Shown: piece after piece, positions 1 through 11,689 of the stretch
How the letters are laid out: each line of letters starts with the position of its first letter
How positions within the stretch are numbered: position 1 is the stretch's first letter
Assembly (NCBI GenBank): GCA_031841125.1
Contig: CM063110.1
Location: 18,905,626 to 18,969,625, forward strand
Direction: 5' to 3'
Length of the DNA stretch: 64,000 nt
Source: Acanthococcus lagerstroemiae
Lineage: Eukaryota > Arthropoda > Insecta > Hemiptera > Eriococcidae
The notes under the pieces: generated by a model
What the model was told of the DNA's origin: nothing
The model's database searches: none
What the model saw: the letters and a program-made list of their open reading frames with translations, nothing else
Made by a program: the position numbers and the translations under genes

Positions 1-2600
1 GGTACTAGGGAAGCAGTGTTAGCTGTGAGATTAATTGTAGATGGGAGACTCAAATAGGGGCAGGATACATATATGGCATCCGTTGATGGGGGAGTTTATT
101 CACGGGTAAGATTAGGAAAGCCTTGGAAAGCTTCAAAGGGTATTAAATGTGTCTATATAAGTATAAAGTCTTAAAGAAGTCTAACAGAGTTCAGTATAGC
201 TCTGCGACAGGCTTAAAAGTTGTAGAGCTAGTCTGAAAAGAAATTTTAACGAGTCATAAACAAATCTGACATGTGAAATTGAAAAAATCTTGAAGTTTTC
301 CAACTAAAACTGTTGTCTTACCCAATATGATAGTTAGATCTTTAAATTTCAATTTCTTGGGCAAAACCTAAGTAATTACTATTTTCTAATGAAATTATTG
401 GAAACCTTGAATCGGAAACCTCCGACATATTATTTACGATAGAATCAATGTTTCGGGGTTCAAAATTGTGTACAGTAGAAGACTTTAAACGTTTCAGTTT
501 ATGAAACTTGGACATGAGCGAGGGTTGCTCCAGTAACTGCGTACCTGAGCTAGCAGAAGTCGCGCTTCCGCATTCAGGGTAAGCACAGGAACTATAAATT
601 GTGTAATGAGCTACCAATAGCTGCCAGAACGACAAAAAATTTCTGTATTTAAAATTTTCATAAACGAATATCCGCTGTAGTCCTCTTCGGATCTTACACT
701 TCTATACTTTTATAGTTCTTTGATTACCCTCCACCTCTCTCCAACGATCCTAAATTTCACGAGTTTCTTTTACTTATATAGTACGATCTTATCAAATTCA
801 CGACAATAATGACCCAGAGTGATGTCGGCGATTCGACAACAAATTTTTATCCCTGTTTTTAATTTCAATTTAATTTCTGTAATTATTTTCATCATTTTTA
901 TTCTTATTTTCTTTATTTTTTAATATTTCATCTAATTATCATTATTAGAGGAGATGGTCCGGTTATGGGACAGTGTCTGAAAATGAGATAGTAATACTTC
1001 CCGAACGTTAGGTGCTTCGCTCTACCAGAATCGCCGCAGAAGTCGTGTTTAGGTTCTGTATGCGCTATCCAGTTGTAATTTTGAACGTTTGTGAATTTAT
1101 GGTTTGTTTATCAACAATTGTTAATTTTTGCGATCGTCAATGTTGTTTTTTTTTTGTTTTTTGTACTAGAATTACGAAAATTGAAAATTTTATAAGAAAA
1201 ATGCGATGAAAAATTCTACGAAAAACTTAAGTAGTACCTACTTCGGAGTAGAACTTTGGAAATAGGTATTGGTGTCTTCAATTACTTTTGATATTTCGGC
1301 ATAAATCACGATGATGACTCCGCACCTTGAAAAATTCGTGGTTCTCCGAGTATGAGACACTTGAGATAGAATGATAGAAATCGAAAAACTGAAATTTTCA
1401 AGACTAATTTCGATTATTTTATAAGTACTTTTGCCGGTGGGACGAATATTGATCAGTTCAAATCGCTCATCTGATTTACATGCTTACGATAATGAGAAAA
1501 TCGTGTTGGCAATTTACGATGTGTCGAAAGAGAAATATGGGTTTTTTAAAGCTTCAAAAGTTTTCGAAATTCATCGATTTACGTTTGCTCGTTTTGTAAA
1601 ATAAATCCGAGATTAATCTCGCATTATGAGAAGACTGGTACTTCTTTATCATATTGAAGCTGAATCGGTTGATTACAGTTTGTACTTTATACGTGAACTT
1701 CGTTTCTTATCTGCTTCTTTGCTATTCAAAAAAATGTTTGATTTTATCAATTTTTTTTTGAATTAGTTCATTTTACGAAAAAAATGATCGTTTTCAATGA
1801 TCTGAATGTTTTAAAGTAATTTATTTTAGGTGTTTCATATTCGGACCCCTGAGGAAAAAATTTACAAAATTCTAATTTTTTGTAATTTTGAAAGATAGCT
1901 CCCCCAAGTTATAATTTTGGGAATTTTGACTCCAGATTCTAAAAAGAGACTGTACTAAGCACCTCTTAGCGTAATTCCCATCTCGTTTGATCTATTCGAT
2001 TGAAATCTGTGAAAGATCAAAAAGTGGTATCTCATAATTCGACTATCTCCTCTACTATTTCCATTTTGTTACCATTCCAATTTTTTTTGCTTTTATTTTT
2101 TGATTTTTGCGCGGGTATCCCGCTGAAGCCAAGCTGGCCCATTCGGGTTGGGCAAATTGTAGGTATGCTAGCATCGATTCAAGAGAAACTGATAAGGAAA
2201 AGGAGATGAAAAGGGGGAGTTCGGCGTAGCAGTTTGTGGTAATTTTAATGTTTTTTCAAAATATCTCGAGAATAATGCGGTGAACGGAAAATTGAAAAGA
2301 ACATACTTTGTAGCAAACAAAATTTCCTTTCAGATGAGCACATTTTTATCTAAATCCGAGTGATTTTCTTTTTCGCATAAAAATAGCATTGCATCGTTGT
2401 GGTTGTTGATTCAATTTGTTATTGTTGTTTGCCCGGTCCAAATTATAAGGGCAAAAAACAGAAAATATTTTCTCTTTGCTCGATGTGTAAAAAATTCTCA
2501 TAATATGCCCGTAATTTAATTAATTGAAAATTTAAGCGCATTACTTTTAATTTTCATACCAAATTTAGCTTTTTTTAGTGAGGTTCATCATCATTTCCTC
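1..2600. other. AT-rich DNA without recognisable genes
   Basis: I see no coding region, RNA gene or complete mobile element in this stretch. Open frames are short (under 100 codons) and contain no motif I recognise. The base composition is AT-rich with runs of T and A. It may hold old repeat relics too decayed to recognise by eye. Confidence 0.5.
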
Positions 2601-2661
2601 TTCTCACAAGCAGTGACGGCAAGAGCTGAGCGGGGCCCCAGTGCAATAATTTTGCGATTTC

Positions 2662-2687
2662 TTTTTTTTTTTTTTTTTTTTTTTTTT
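2662..2687. repeat. poly-T tract (26 T)
   Basis: An uninterrupted run of 26 T residues. It could be a microsatellite or the reversed poly-A tail of a retroposed sequence. The flanks (about 2610-2830) contain repeated GGGCCC-type words, but no clean terminal repeats were found. Confidence 0.85.
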
Positions 2688-3263
2688 AGATGGAAATCAG
2701 CTTCTGGTGGTCGTACTTCACTTCTTTTACTTAGTCCCGCATGTTTCTCCAGGGGGGTCGTAAAATTTGGCCTGGGCCATGAGCCCGTGAAAAAAATCTG
2801 GGCCCAGTGCAAATGCATCTTTTGCAGTTCCTCTCTCCCCGATGATCGTATATTATGGCAGCTCCTAAAATCGCTGCCTATCTGCGAACTTAACCGTGTA
2901 GAAAGTTTAAGTATACTTCATATTATTGGGCCTCCTGTCTGCGCGAGGCTTTACACGTGGGTGTATGTACTTTAGCTCCCCGTAACGCCGTCTCTGACTA
3001 TAATGCCACATTTTGCGAACTCCTAGCTGTATAACTCGAGTGAAAAGCATCCACGTTCATAACATTTTTTTTTGCTTACACTCTGAATGAATTATCGTCA
3101 ACTAAAGTTTGGCAATTGTTTCCCGAGACATAGCTCGTAATTTTCCTGTACACTGTTCTTTAAATGGCCGGCCGCCTTCGCATGTACCAGGCCACGTTAC
3201 GTGAAAAGTTTTCATATTTACAGAAATTTGGTATCCTGACTAATATTGTTTTCGCAAAGTCTC

Positions 3264-3905
3264 ATGGGTAAAAAATCAATATTAGTTTTAGCGGCCTACT
3301 GGTGCTACAGCAAAAAATACAGAATCTCTCGATTCCCTTCACCTTCTGTCGTCAATTTCGATACCTACCGTGAATGCGACGCAAGTTTTGAACTTTTTCG
3401 CATCTGTAAATACCTTACATGGTTGCATACGGCCAAAAAGGAAGGCGCTGCGCGTTCACGTTTCTTCGTCAGCCCACGTAAAAATGGTAACTCGATTACG
3501 GTGTGCTGCGGCGCTCGTTCGAATAACATTAGATTTAGTGTCGTCGTTAAATTACTCGCCAAGGTTTCAGGAATTACTTTATTAAAACTTGCTGCAGATG
3601 CGATAATAATGAGAAACGTGTACTCGCCGGGCAGCGTAGCCGCTTCCTTTACAAAGGCGAAAAAGGATGGCGGATCTGCCAGCGAGTTTTGGACGCCCGA
3701 AAACGTTCCAACGGAATTTCTAATTGTCCTTAATATCGAATTCTCTGAGAAGACACCCGAGGAGCAGCCGCTGTATCTAAATACACAGTATAATTATCTG
3801 GCTGAGTTTATACGTTTCTCCTCCTGCCCAAATTCCGATATCGTGTTGCTATTTCAGTCTCGAAAAGTGCTTTTTTTTAACGATCTAGTTTGCTTATTTT
3901 TTTAA
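3264..3905 (+). CDS. unrecognised 213-codon open reading frame
   Basis: The frame is open from an in-frame TTG at 3246; the first ATG is at 3264, and it runs to a stop at 3905. The predicted protein is basic in its first half and has no motif, signal peptide or repeat that I recognise. Its last residues are hydrophobic and encoded by T-rich DNA, so the 3' end may be non-coding. The frame is longer than expected by chance in DNA of this composition, and the stretch is CpG-richer than its surroundings. It could therefore be an exon, a decayed transposon ORF or a chance frame. No function is proposed. Confidence 0.18.
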   Translation: MGKKSILVLAAYWCYSKKYRISRFPSPSVVNFDTYRECDASFELFRICKYLTWLHTAKKEGAARSRFFVSPRKNGNSITVCCGARSNNIRFSVVVKLLAKVSGITLLKLAADAIIMRNVYSPGSVAASFTKAKKDGGSASEFWTPENVPTEFLIVLNIEFSEKTPEEQPLYLNTQYNYLAEFIRFSSCPNSDIVLLFQSRKVLFFNDLVCLFF

Positions 3906-4341
3906 TCATTATTATGTTGTTGTTTTTTTCATAATTAACTGTTCTTTTGCGCTTCGATGAGCATACAACTGCGTAAACATCATCTTCAAAAATTTTGAAC
4001 GTAAGAAAAAATAATTAAAAAACGCCCCTTCGCGAATTAAAACGAACTGAGAGGGCGCCAATGGAACACTAAACAAAGTGTCTTCGTTTTCGTTGTTGGC
4101 CTTTTCGTTGTTGGCCTTTTCGGTGTTTCGCGTTTTCGCAGCGAAAGTTTGGAGAGCAAAGAGTCGAATGAATGACGCTGGAGGAAAAAGTTAGGGAAAG
4201 TGAGATAGGAGATTTTACGAGGAGAAAGCTCTGCCGTGTCAAATACAATCGGTGATTCGGTTTCACGGCTGCAACTTAGTTGATTGGAGCATCATGATCA
4301 TGATGATTATTGATTTTTTGGCTGTCGGAGGCTGCCATATG

Positions 4342-5870
4342 CAGGGTGTTTCACGAATAGGTCCCTTACTTTCTTTTTAGTAAGAAGTCGGATCAGAATG
4401 AGATAACGTATCTTCTAAAACTAAGAGTTAATTTATTCCGGGGTAGAAAATTTTTCTTCCCCTACTGGGAGACTAGGGCGTATCGCCAATTTTAGAATTT
4501 TAAACGGAAACATATGAAGAAAAATATCGAAATGAGATTATTTGTAGTCGCTAAATTCGAATATGCAACCAGATTTTCGAAGGCCTCAGATCTAACTTAT
4601 TTTCTCCTTCCGAGAGACTAGTTTGAATGTAAGAAAATGAAACAAGGTATCGGAATGGGATTTTCTTAGGCCGCTGAAATTAGATAATTTTGTTGAATTA
4701 TTGGTTCGATCCCGATTTGGTCCCCATCATTTAAATTTGAATCATTCAAATGGAGCAATTTGACCTTGCTAAAAGAATTGAACGAGGTATCAAAATACAG
4801 ATTTTTAAGATCGCTGAATTCGATAATTTTATCAAATTCTTAATCCGAACTCAAGTTGAGTCCTAAAATATAAATTGGAGTACTTCAAATGAACCAGTTT
4901 GACAGTTACTGGAAAAACTGAATAAGGTATTGGAATAGGGGGTTTTTAAGAGAACGTCGATTTCGTCAACTAGATACGACTTTTAATCTGGCTCAGATTC
5001 GGGTTCCTTAATCCAAATTCGACACCTTAAAATGCGTAAAATTGATTGAACTTAGAAAATCAAACAACGTATCGAAATTGAATTTTTTGTGTGCCAGATT
5101 TGAACATTTAATCAGGTTTCTGATTCGATCTCGACTGTGAGGTTTCAAAGTTTGTTTTTTCATTTCTAAATGGGCCAAATTGACTCTGACGGAAGTATTG
5201 GAGAAAATACCGAAAGACAGGTTTTTGGATCACTGATATCGAAAATTCCGCCCTTTTCTTAAATAAGAATTACTCGTTTTTTTTGTTTTTTTTTTGTTTT
5301 TTTTTAGGTTTGGAAAATAAATTGTACTCATTTTTGAGTACTGGAAGGACGAGTAACGTATTGAAAATAAGAAGAAGGAAACATCTCTAAAAAAGTTCGT
5401 TCATTTCTTTGAAAAGAGAGGAAAACATCCCTCCCATTTCTTAAATGAGAAAAAGATGGTCCCTATTACAGAAAGGTTAGCTGAACTTAAAACATCCATG
5501 TTGTTTCATTTTTTAAGAAAAAAAAAAGCGAGAAAAACCTTGTTTTTTTAATAAGAAGCGCTTTGTTCTTCTCTTCGAGAAAAGAAAATCGCTGCTTTTC
5601 TTCTTTTTTAGGTGTTCATCATTTTCTGAGAGGAAGTGAGAAAAATTATCCCTTCGCTTTCCTCAATGAGAAAAATATCACTTAATCTCCTCAAAAAAAA
5701 AAAAAAAACCCCTTCAACTTTTTTTTGAAAAATCATCTTTTTTTTTTTAATGTAACGTGAGTACTCTTTTTTTCTCTCTAAGCAAAGAAAGCCTGTTTCA
5801 TTTCCTCGTAAAAAAAAATATATATTATATTTTTGTGTACTAGAAAAACGAGATTGCAGCAAAAAAGGGG
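4342..5870 (+). repeat. three-part dispersed repeat, copy 1 (CAGGGTGT head, ~140-bp units, palindromic tail)
   Basis: The element opens with CAGGGTGTTTC at 4342. A middle segment shares phrases with the copies at 18889 and 30589, including a C-run/G-run block and then ATATCGAAAT followed by a GTCGCTRA word. The GTATCGRAAT word then recurs at 4525, 4648, 4788, 4928, 5070 and 5208. That makes six degenerate tandem units of about 123-142 bp. From about 5390 to 5860 the sequence becomes a series of small imperfect palindromes of the type TTTCTTAAATGAGAAA. No coding capacity is evident. The same three parts occur in the same order at two other loci, which is the reason for calling this a single repeat family. 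Confidence 0.65.
4525..5250 (+). repeat. degenerate tandem array, period ~140 bp, six units
   Basis: The word TATCG, or a one-base variant, starts at 4525, 4648, 4788, 4928, 5070 and 5208. Each is followed 12-25 bases later by a variant of GGTTTTTAGGGTCGCTGAAT, then by ATTTTAT and a GATCCGA-like word. Units differ at many positions, so the array is old. It forms the middle part of the larger repeat that starts at 4342. Confidence 0.75.
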
Positions 5871-6280
5871 GTGCTCGGAGGGAGGGGGTTGGTTACGGTA
5901 GTTTGATTTTCTTCAGTCAAGTCAAGTTAAGATGAGGTTACAAAATTTTATTGAGTTGGTGCCTAATTTACGACCCAAAAACCCTACAATCAAATTTGTG
6001 GCGTCAACTGTGGTTGAATTAAAAACCTGAAAAAATGTTTGAACTCAACGTCCGAGAAAACCCCCTACGACGGCCTTTGTTGTTGATTTTTCTAAAAATT
6101 GCAGTTGGGGAAGCGCAATTTTTGTCACATTCTTCGTGGGAGGATCAGAGTTCTCATTTTAAAAATGAAGAAACTGCTGCTGTTGTGTTTTTGAAACATC
6201 TTCAAAATGACTCTTGGGAAATGGAAAAAATCAGCTTCGTAGCCAAAATTGATCGGATTAAGACTCTGATTAAATTTTCG
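5871..6280. other. spacer, nothing recognised
   Basis: This is the sequence between the three-part repeat and the retrotransposon remnant that starts near 6300. A plus-strand frame beginning at 6035 runs into the antisense of the retrotransposon and is judged spurious. Confidence 0.4.
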
Positions 6281-6289
6281 AACTCACCT

Positions 6290-7950
6290 ATTTTCACGCA
6301 GGCCTATTCGGGGCGTTTCCGCGATAGGGGCTGTGATGTCCTGGGGCCAATTTGGCATGCGTGCATTGCCATACGCTCCTCAGTCATCGGAACCCCGTAT
6401 TTTGATATACAGGTTAATGAGAAGATGCGTATGCGTGAGGCAGGTGATGATAAGTTCCTCGCGGCGGGAGGAACGTTGGGACGTTGACCAGGGGACAAGT
6501 CTAAGCTTGGCTTGTGTGAGCTTGTTGTGCTGAGAGGTTTGATGCCGTCACTCTTTGAACCACTTACGCAAAATGGTCTGGCGAATGGCGGAAATGAGAT
6601 CTGTTGAGATAGGGAGGTTACGAGAAATATATGGGAGCTGTGTAGCTTGCTTGCTGCTTGATCAACTGCCTCATTTCCTGGGATACCAGTATGGCTTGGG
6701 ATCCAGATGAGTGAAATGCTCTTGGTGGTGAAGGAAATGAGATGGATGCATTGGACGAGAGTGTGCGTTGAAAGGCGATCAGAAACAGACCTTATGGAGG
6801 AAAGTGAATTTGAGAGGATCATAGATTTTGGGTGAGGGTGGGTGGGTCTTCGAGCGAGGAGATCGTGACTATGGACTGTGTAGATAGCATAGAGTTCGGC
6901 TGTGTAGATGGAAGCTGTATTTTTAAGTCGGAAGGAGTATAGTAGACTATCTATGGAGTAGACGCAAACGATGCGTCGGTTGTACTTTGAACCATCAGTG
7001 AAGCATAGGATACGGTCAGGAAAGCAGTTCAGAATTTCTTGCAAATATGTCTGACTTACTTGGGAGGTGTGGATTTTTCTAGGGAATACTGTAAGTTCAA
7101 AATTGCATGGAGAAGGTTCAACAATTAGGGTAGGGGTGATGTATGGATTGTTGGTAATGACTTGTAGGAAAAGGTACCGGTCAGTGTCTCTTCAATGTGT
7201 GAACGTCAGTGCAGTGAGGATTCAGGAACATGAGTGTCGTTTGAAGGGCCAAAGAGATACTCATAGGTAGGAAGATTAGGGTTGTGTGCTATCGTAACGA
7301 GAAGTTTGGCAGTGAGTTGCAGCCGGCGGTAAGAGAGAGGAGGAATTCCAGCATCGTCACACGTACTCAAAGCTGGGCTAGTGCGAAAGGCGCTAATGGC
7401 GATACGTAGACCCTCATTTTGAACAGCGTCAAGAAGCCTTAAGTATGAGGGAGGCAAGTTCCATATATGGTTTGTAAATAATCCATGATAGATTGGGTCA
7501 GAATCTGGTATATCTGAATGAGTAGTCCTCTGCTACATCCTTTGGAAGGATGTGAGAGGCACTTCAGAACACTGAGTGTGCGCATACATTTGGCTTTTAT
7601 GTGTTTTATATGAAGTAACCAGAAGAGGCGAGCATCAAGATAGCGGCCGAAAAACTTGACTGAAGTGGAGCGAGAAATCGATTGTGAGTTGAGTAGAAGA
7701 GGTGGGAAAGTTAGATTGTTTATTCGATGCTGGAATATCATGAATTCTGTTTTGCTTGGTGATATACGGGATCCATGTCTAGTGGACCATGTTTCGATTA
7801 GTTTTATGCTTTTCTTGGAGTAGTCTATGGGCACGTTGTGGGTTTTTGGATTTGAGGTGAATGCTGAAGTCATCGGCAAATAGTATTTGCGTGAGAGGGA
7901 AACGAACCTGAAGAGTGATCTCATTAATAGCAATCAAAAACAAGGTTACG
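6290..7950 (-). mobile_element. 5'-truncated RNase H-bearing non-LTR retrotransposon (RT palm/thumb + RNase H)
   Basis: On the minus strand the sequence enters inside the reverse transcriptase near 7945 with an LFLIAINEI block (motif 4) and then FADDF, the catalytic palm motif. A frameshift follows into the frame 7933-7439, with phrases such as IKLIETWSTRHG and SPSKTEFMIF. The thumb lies in 7457-7206. An RNase H domain lies in 7044-6304, showing FTDGSK, TAELYAI and WIPSHTGIPGNEAVD. The third acidic position (normally D in SDS) reads N in LSNS, so RNase H is probably inactive. RT followed by RNase H fits I/R1/Jockey-related lineages; which clade is uncertain. The abrupt start inside RT is the usual 5' truncation of non-LTR copies. 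Confidence 0.85.
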
Positions 7951-8420
7951 ACATATCACGACTTTTGCATATGGCTACACTTCGTTTGCCTAAAAAACGA
8001 TTTTTCTTCACTATTAGCCGATCTTGGTCGTACCTAGTCTGCCACTTCAGTTACACTCGAGTTGTCACTCTGACAGATTCTGCGACCTTTTTTTAAAAAC
8101 ATTAATTTTTTTGTTATATTATTTCTTATTTCTAACATGTGGAGGAAGAGGAGGGCCCTTCAGTGCCATGCTTATCTTCAGGGCCTCCTCCCTCAAAATA
8201 ATCTTTTTAAAGTAACATTATATTATAATAAACTTAACATTAACCCATACGATGTTTTACAAATTAACTGTGTTAGATTCTGCGACCTGAACTAAGTTTA
8301 CCCAGTGGTCCATTTGATTTCACTCTATTGTTATTTTTATCGACCTCTATTATTCGCTTCAAAAAATAGACTCGGAAACGTACTGTTCAATGCTGCAGTC
8401 GTGGAGCCGGGGTTAGCGTT
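7951..8420. other. AT-rich spacer
   Basis: No gene or repeat recognised. It holds T-rich runs and a short GC-rich patch near 8140-8190 with GGGCC words, but no clean terminal inverted repeat. Confidence 0.4.
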
Positions 8421-8426
8421 ATCTCT

Positions 8427-9035
8427 ATGGAATTCGTAAGAGGTAGGATCAATCACCCCGTTGCTCTCGCTTCCTCGCGTCCCTGGGATGTGCTCTACCG
8501 ACCGTCCCCCATTCCGCAGCGTAAGTTACCCTTCAGTTCGAATCGAATAAAGAAATCGAAAATAGTAAACACGCTAAAGTACACGCGTTTAACCTGTAAA
8601 CTGATATTGCAGCCTGCCAGCAGTTTAGGGAGAGCAATTCGCAACGTAGGGTCGTCACATGGGATAAAAGTAACCTTTTTTCTCGTTTTCCCTCGTACAC
8701 TCACCTGTCGTACCAAACCAAGCCGACCGTTTATTGTATTTTTCGAATCTGATAGCTCGGACACTGCACGGCCAGCCTCGGCATCGCATTCAAGATATAC
8801 GACTGCCACTGCGATCACCGAGATTGGAAAATATACAGCGGAAAAAGTTTTATATCGATGTTACGAACCCCCATTGAAAAAGAAAATCATTTCGCCAACA
8901 CGAAATCGTCGTCCGCATCTTGAAATATCGAATTCTTTCGACGTTATTCCGCGCCCGAACAATAAATTCTTTCATGGGCCCTCGTTTTCGACTGTCAAGG
9001 GTACTTACGCGATTCGCGAACGCACGGCCGTATAG
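8427..9035 (+). CDS. unrecognised 202-codon open reading frame in CpG-rich DNA
   Basis: An ATG-started frame with no stop until 9035. The predicted protein is Arg/Ser/Pro-rich, basic and without a domain I know. The opposite strand is also open for about 100 codons, and the region is CpG-richer than the window average. Both facts raise the chance of long accidental frames. It could be an exon, a promoter or 5'-UTR region, or noise. Confidence 0.15.
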   Translation: MEFVRGRINHPVALASSRPWDVLYRPSPIPQRKLPFSSNRIKKSKIVNTLKYTRLTCKLILQPASSLGRAIRNVGSSHGIKVTFFLVFPRTLTCRTKPSRPFIVFFESDSSDTARPASASHSRYTTATAITEIGKYTAEKVLYRCYEPPLKKKIISPTRNRRPHLEISNSFDVIPRPNNKFFHGPSFSTVKGTYAIRERTAV

Positions 9036-9039
9036 GTCA

Positions 9040-10178
9040 AAGTAACCGGGTAGTCAATCAGCTCTTCGTAGAAGTTCTTCTCGAGTTCTCGAGTACGATA
9101 ACAGAAAAACTTGTTTGGAGTCGGCAAAGGAAATGCTCGTCTACTCGTCCTCGTTTATTTTTTTTTCTTTCTTTCTCCTAGCTCACTTCTTCGTTCTCTT
9201 CTCTTGGTACAATAAAAACAGTCACGCCGAATCGTCTCCGGTGTAGGTGCACAGAAAAATCTGAATTTTTTCCAAACGTACCCGAAGAATTTTCGTTTTC
9301 TTTGTACTTTTATTCGCTTTTCTCTGTTGCCGGAGATTTGTCGAGTCGACACGGGCAAATAACTATACCGGGTTTGCGAACAGGAGTGTCGAAAATTGCG
9401 CACACAACGCCGACAGCTGCGAATTTAAATTCTTTTTCTTCGCTCTTATTTTTTTCCCTCTTTTCTTTTTTCGCGTATTCAAATATAATTCCCGAGTATT
9501 TACGTTTTATCGCGGTTAATTTATTCAAATTTATACTGCCGCCTCTATGAGACTCGAAAATGTCGACGAAAGTAAACGTGCTTTCACTTATGAACCGTTG
9601 ACACGTTGAAAAACGATACCCGAGTGGGACGAGCCAGATTTCTGGCGGAGATTCGCCGTCAAAATTGAACAACCGCGAAGGGTCGTTAGACATCAACCCG
9701 GGTCCAATTACGACGCGGTCACTTTTACATCCGGTAAATGCAGAACCTGATCTTCAGTAATAATTTTTCTTTGGGGAGAGGGTGTTTTGATACTTTCAGA
9801 TATCTCAAATACATGATATATCAAGGTAGGGGGAGAGATGTTATGTGATTCTTTCGTTTATTGAAGTAGCTATTGGTTTTGACCTACCTGTAGGAACGGT
9901 GGTTATTTATCTACGTCCTGTTGGAGTGCCGCTTATTTTTCGATTTTCCGCTCGTTCCTCCTCCTAAATTGTTGCCTTACGAGGTAAACATACACCCCTA
10001 AAAATTCCAGCCAAATCGAATAATATTAGACGGTGCCAACTTGAGCTTGAAATTTGAAAAACACATCATGTCCGAGCGCGCCCGTACGCGACGCTATTGT
10101 CATCGGTAGGCACTCCGGGTAACGCATCGATGAACCTACGCACGCGACCCCGAAACACTAAAATCGTATAATTTCTCA
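9040..10178. other. CpG-richer non-repeat DNA, no gene recognised
   Basis: CG dinucleotides are frequent up to about 9720, and both strands carry medium open frames (for example minus 9696-9310) without known motifs. From 9750 to 10178 the sequence is ordinary AT-rich DNA. Confidence 0.35.
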
Positions 10179-10186
10179 CCACCAGA

Positions 10187-10446
10187 CAGGGCCGGATTTA
10201 ACTCATTGGCCGCCACGAGCAGTTGCACTGTACCGCCTTTTATCTTGTGAGTTTGAAGCCCTTGACCGACCTCCCCCGATTTGATTTGTAGTTGATTTTT
10301 TTCAAAAATTTAAATTTTTTAAATTCCCCCCTTCTCTTCATTTTCCTTCTTCCGTTTCTCTCTCGTTTCGCCCCGAAATTTGCCACCCTCGAATTTTTGC
10401 CGCTGTGGGCGACTGCCCTCTTCGCCCGTTGGTAAATCCACCACTG
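10187..10446. mobile_element. hAT-type MITE, 260 bp, perfect 8-bp target-site duplication
   Basis: The left end reads CAGGGCCGGATTTA and the right end TAAATCCACCACTG, which are imperfect inverted repeats. The element is flanked on both sides by the identical 8-mer CCACCAGA (10179-10186 and 10447-10454). An 8-bp duplication with CAGGG...CCACTG-like ends is typical of non-autonomous hAT elements. There is no coding capacity. Perfect duplications suggest a fairly recent insertion. Confidence 0.9.
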
Positions 10447-10454
10447 CCACCAGA

Positions 10455-11613
10455 GCATTCGATTATACATTCGATTGTATTCAGGATCAACATGCATTGA
10501 TTCCAAGATGTTTTTCTTCACCTACCTACATAAATTTTATTAGTATTCGAGAAGTTATTTTTCGGTATTACAACCTTTTAAAATTGCTATTAGTTTTCGG
10601 ACCGACAGAGCAATTGCAGGTTGGAACATATCCACTGCCTTTGGGCGTGCGATTTTTGAAATTTGTAAATCCCCGTGTCCTATGTAAGACCTGTTTAGGG
10701 AACCTGTTTAATGTTACCCACAAATGGAATGGACGCGCTCAATAAATAACCTACTCGGCGCCTCCGTAGACGCCACTGCGTCGACCTTCCCTTGTAACTG
10801 CTTCTCCTAACTATAACCACCCCTTTTTCTTCTTCCTCCCTCCCTCTATTTTAAGTAAATCTTTTTTATTTTTATGTAATTGTGCCGTCTCGTCTTAGTA
10901 TTCGAACGGACTCTCAGCCGTGTTAAATTGCAATTATAAACATTGTTTTTGTTTTAAAGTGTAGTACCTAATTAAATGATTTAAAATAAATAAATAAATA
11001 ACAGTAAAAGTACCTGATATACTCACCCTATTAATTCAACATTTTTACGAATTTAGATTTTTTTTGTCATTTTCTTCAATTAATAATGGGAAAATTGTAA
11101 TACAATGTACTCTGTCCCCTCCTAATCTGGTTAGTTTTGGCCGTAAGAGGAATCATTAATAATAAATGAGTAAATAAATATCAACTTAGCCATAATATTT
11201 TTACCTCCTACCTTGTTTTTTAATATGTTTTATCTAATAACTTGTTCTTTCAATGACGTCGGTATTCGTATCTACCTAGTATTTTTTATTTTTTTATTAG
11301 GTAGGTAGTTTATTTGAGTAATCCTTAATTATTTATTCTTCATATTATGATAATGTAGAATGCACTATCCATATTTGATACTTATTGAAAATTTGTAACT
11401 ATTAACCAGCTGTCAATTCTTATATATTTTTGTACTACTGAATGTCCGAAAACACTGAGTGTCCTCGGATCATTTATTAACGACTTTACGCATTTCTTTC
11501 CCTTCAAGACCTCATCACTTTTAAACTGACACATTGCGTATTGATGAATAAACTGACAATAAATAGAAAGCAAAGGGAATGGAAGAAAAACTGATTTGGA
11601 GTACAAATGAATG
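10455..11613. other. AT-rich DNA with A-rich microsatellites
   Basis: No gene recognised. A short (TAAA)n run lies near 10980-11000 and a second AATAAATA-rich patch near 11160-11180. Confidence 0.45.
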
Positions 11614-11676
11614 AATAATATAATAATAATAATAACTTTATTATATAAAAATAATATGTAATAATAATAATAATAA
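11614..11676. repeat. (TAA)n microsatellite at the 3' side of an RTE-like remnant
   Basis: Two runs of TAA/ATA units (about 11614-11634 and 11659-11676) are separated by a short A/T segment. They lie at the 3' side of the minus-strand element that follows. RTE-type elements commonly end in short tandem repeats, so this may be its tail. Confidence 0.6.
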
Positions 11677-11689
11677 CAGCTTTATTAGA

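Noticed and set aside
2613..2975. 120-codon frame with poly-Phe
   Set aside because: Runs through a 26-T tract; the opposite strand gives poly-Lys; not credible coding.
6035..6487. 150-codon plus-strand frame
   Set aside because: Its second half overlaps the antisense of the RNase H retrotransposon tail and the first half has no motif.
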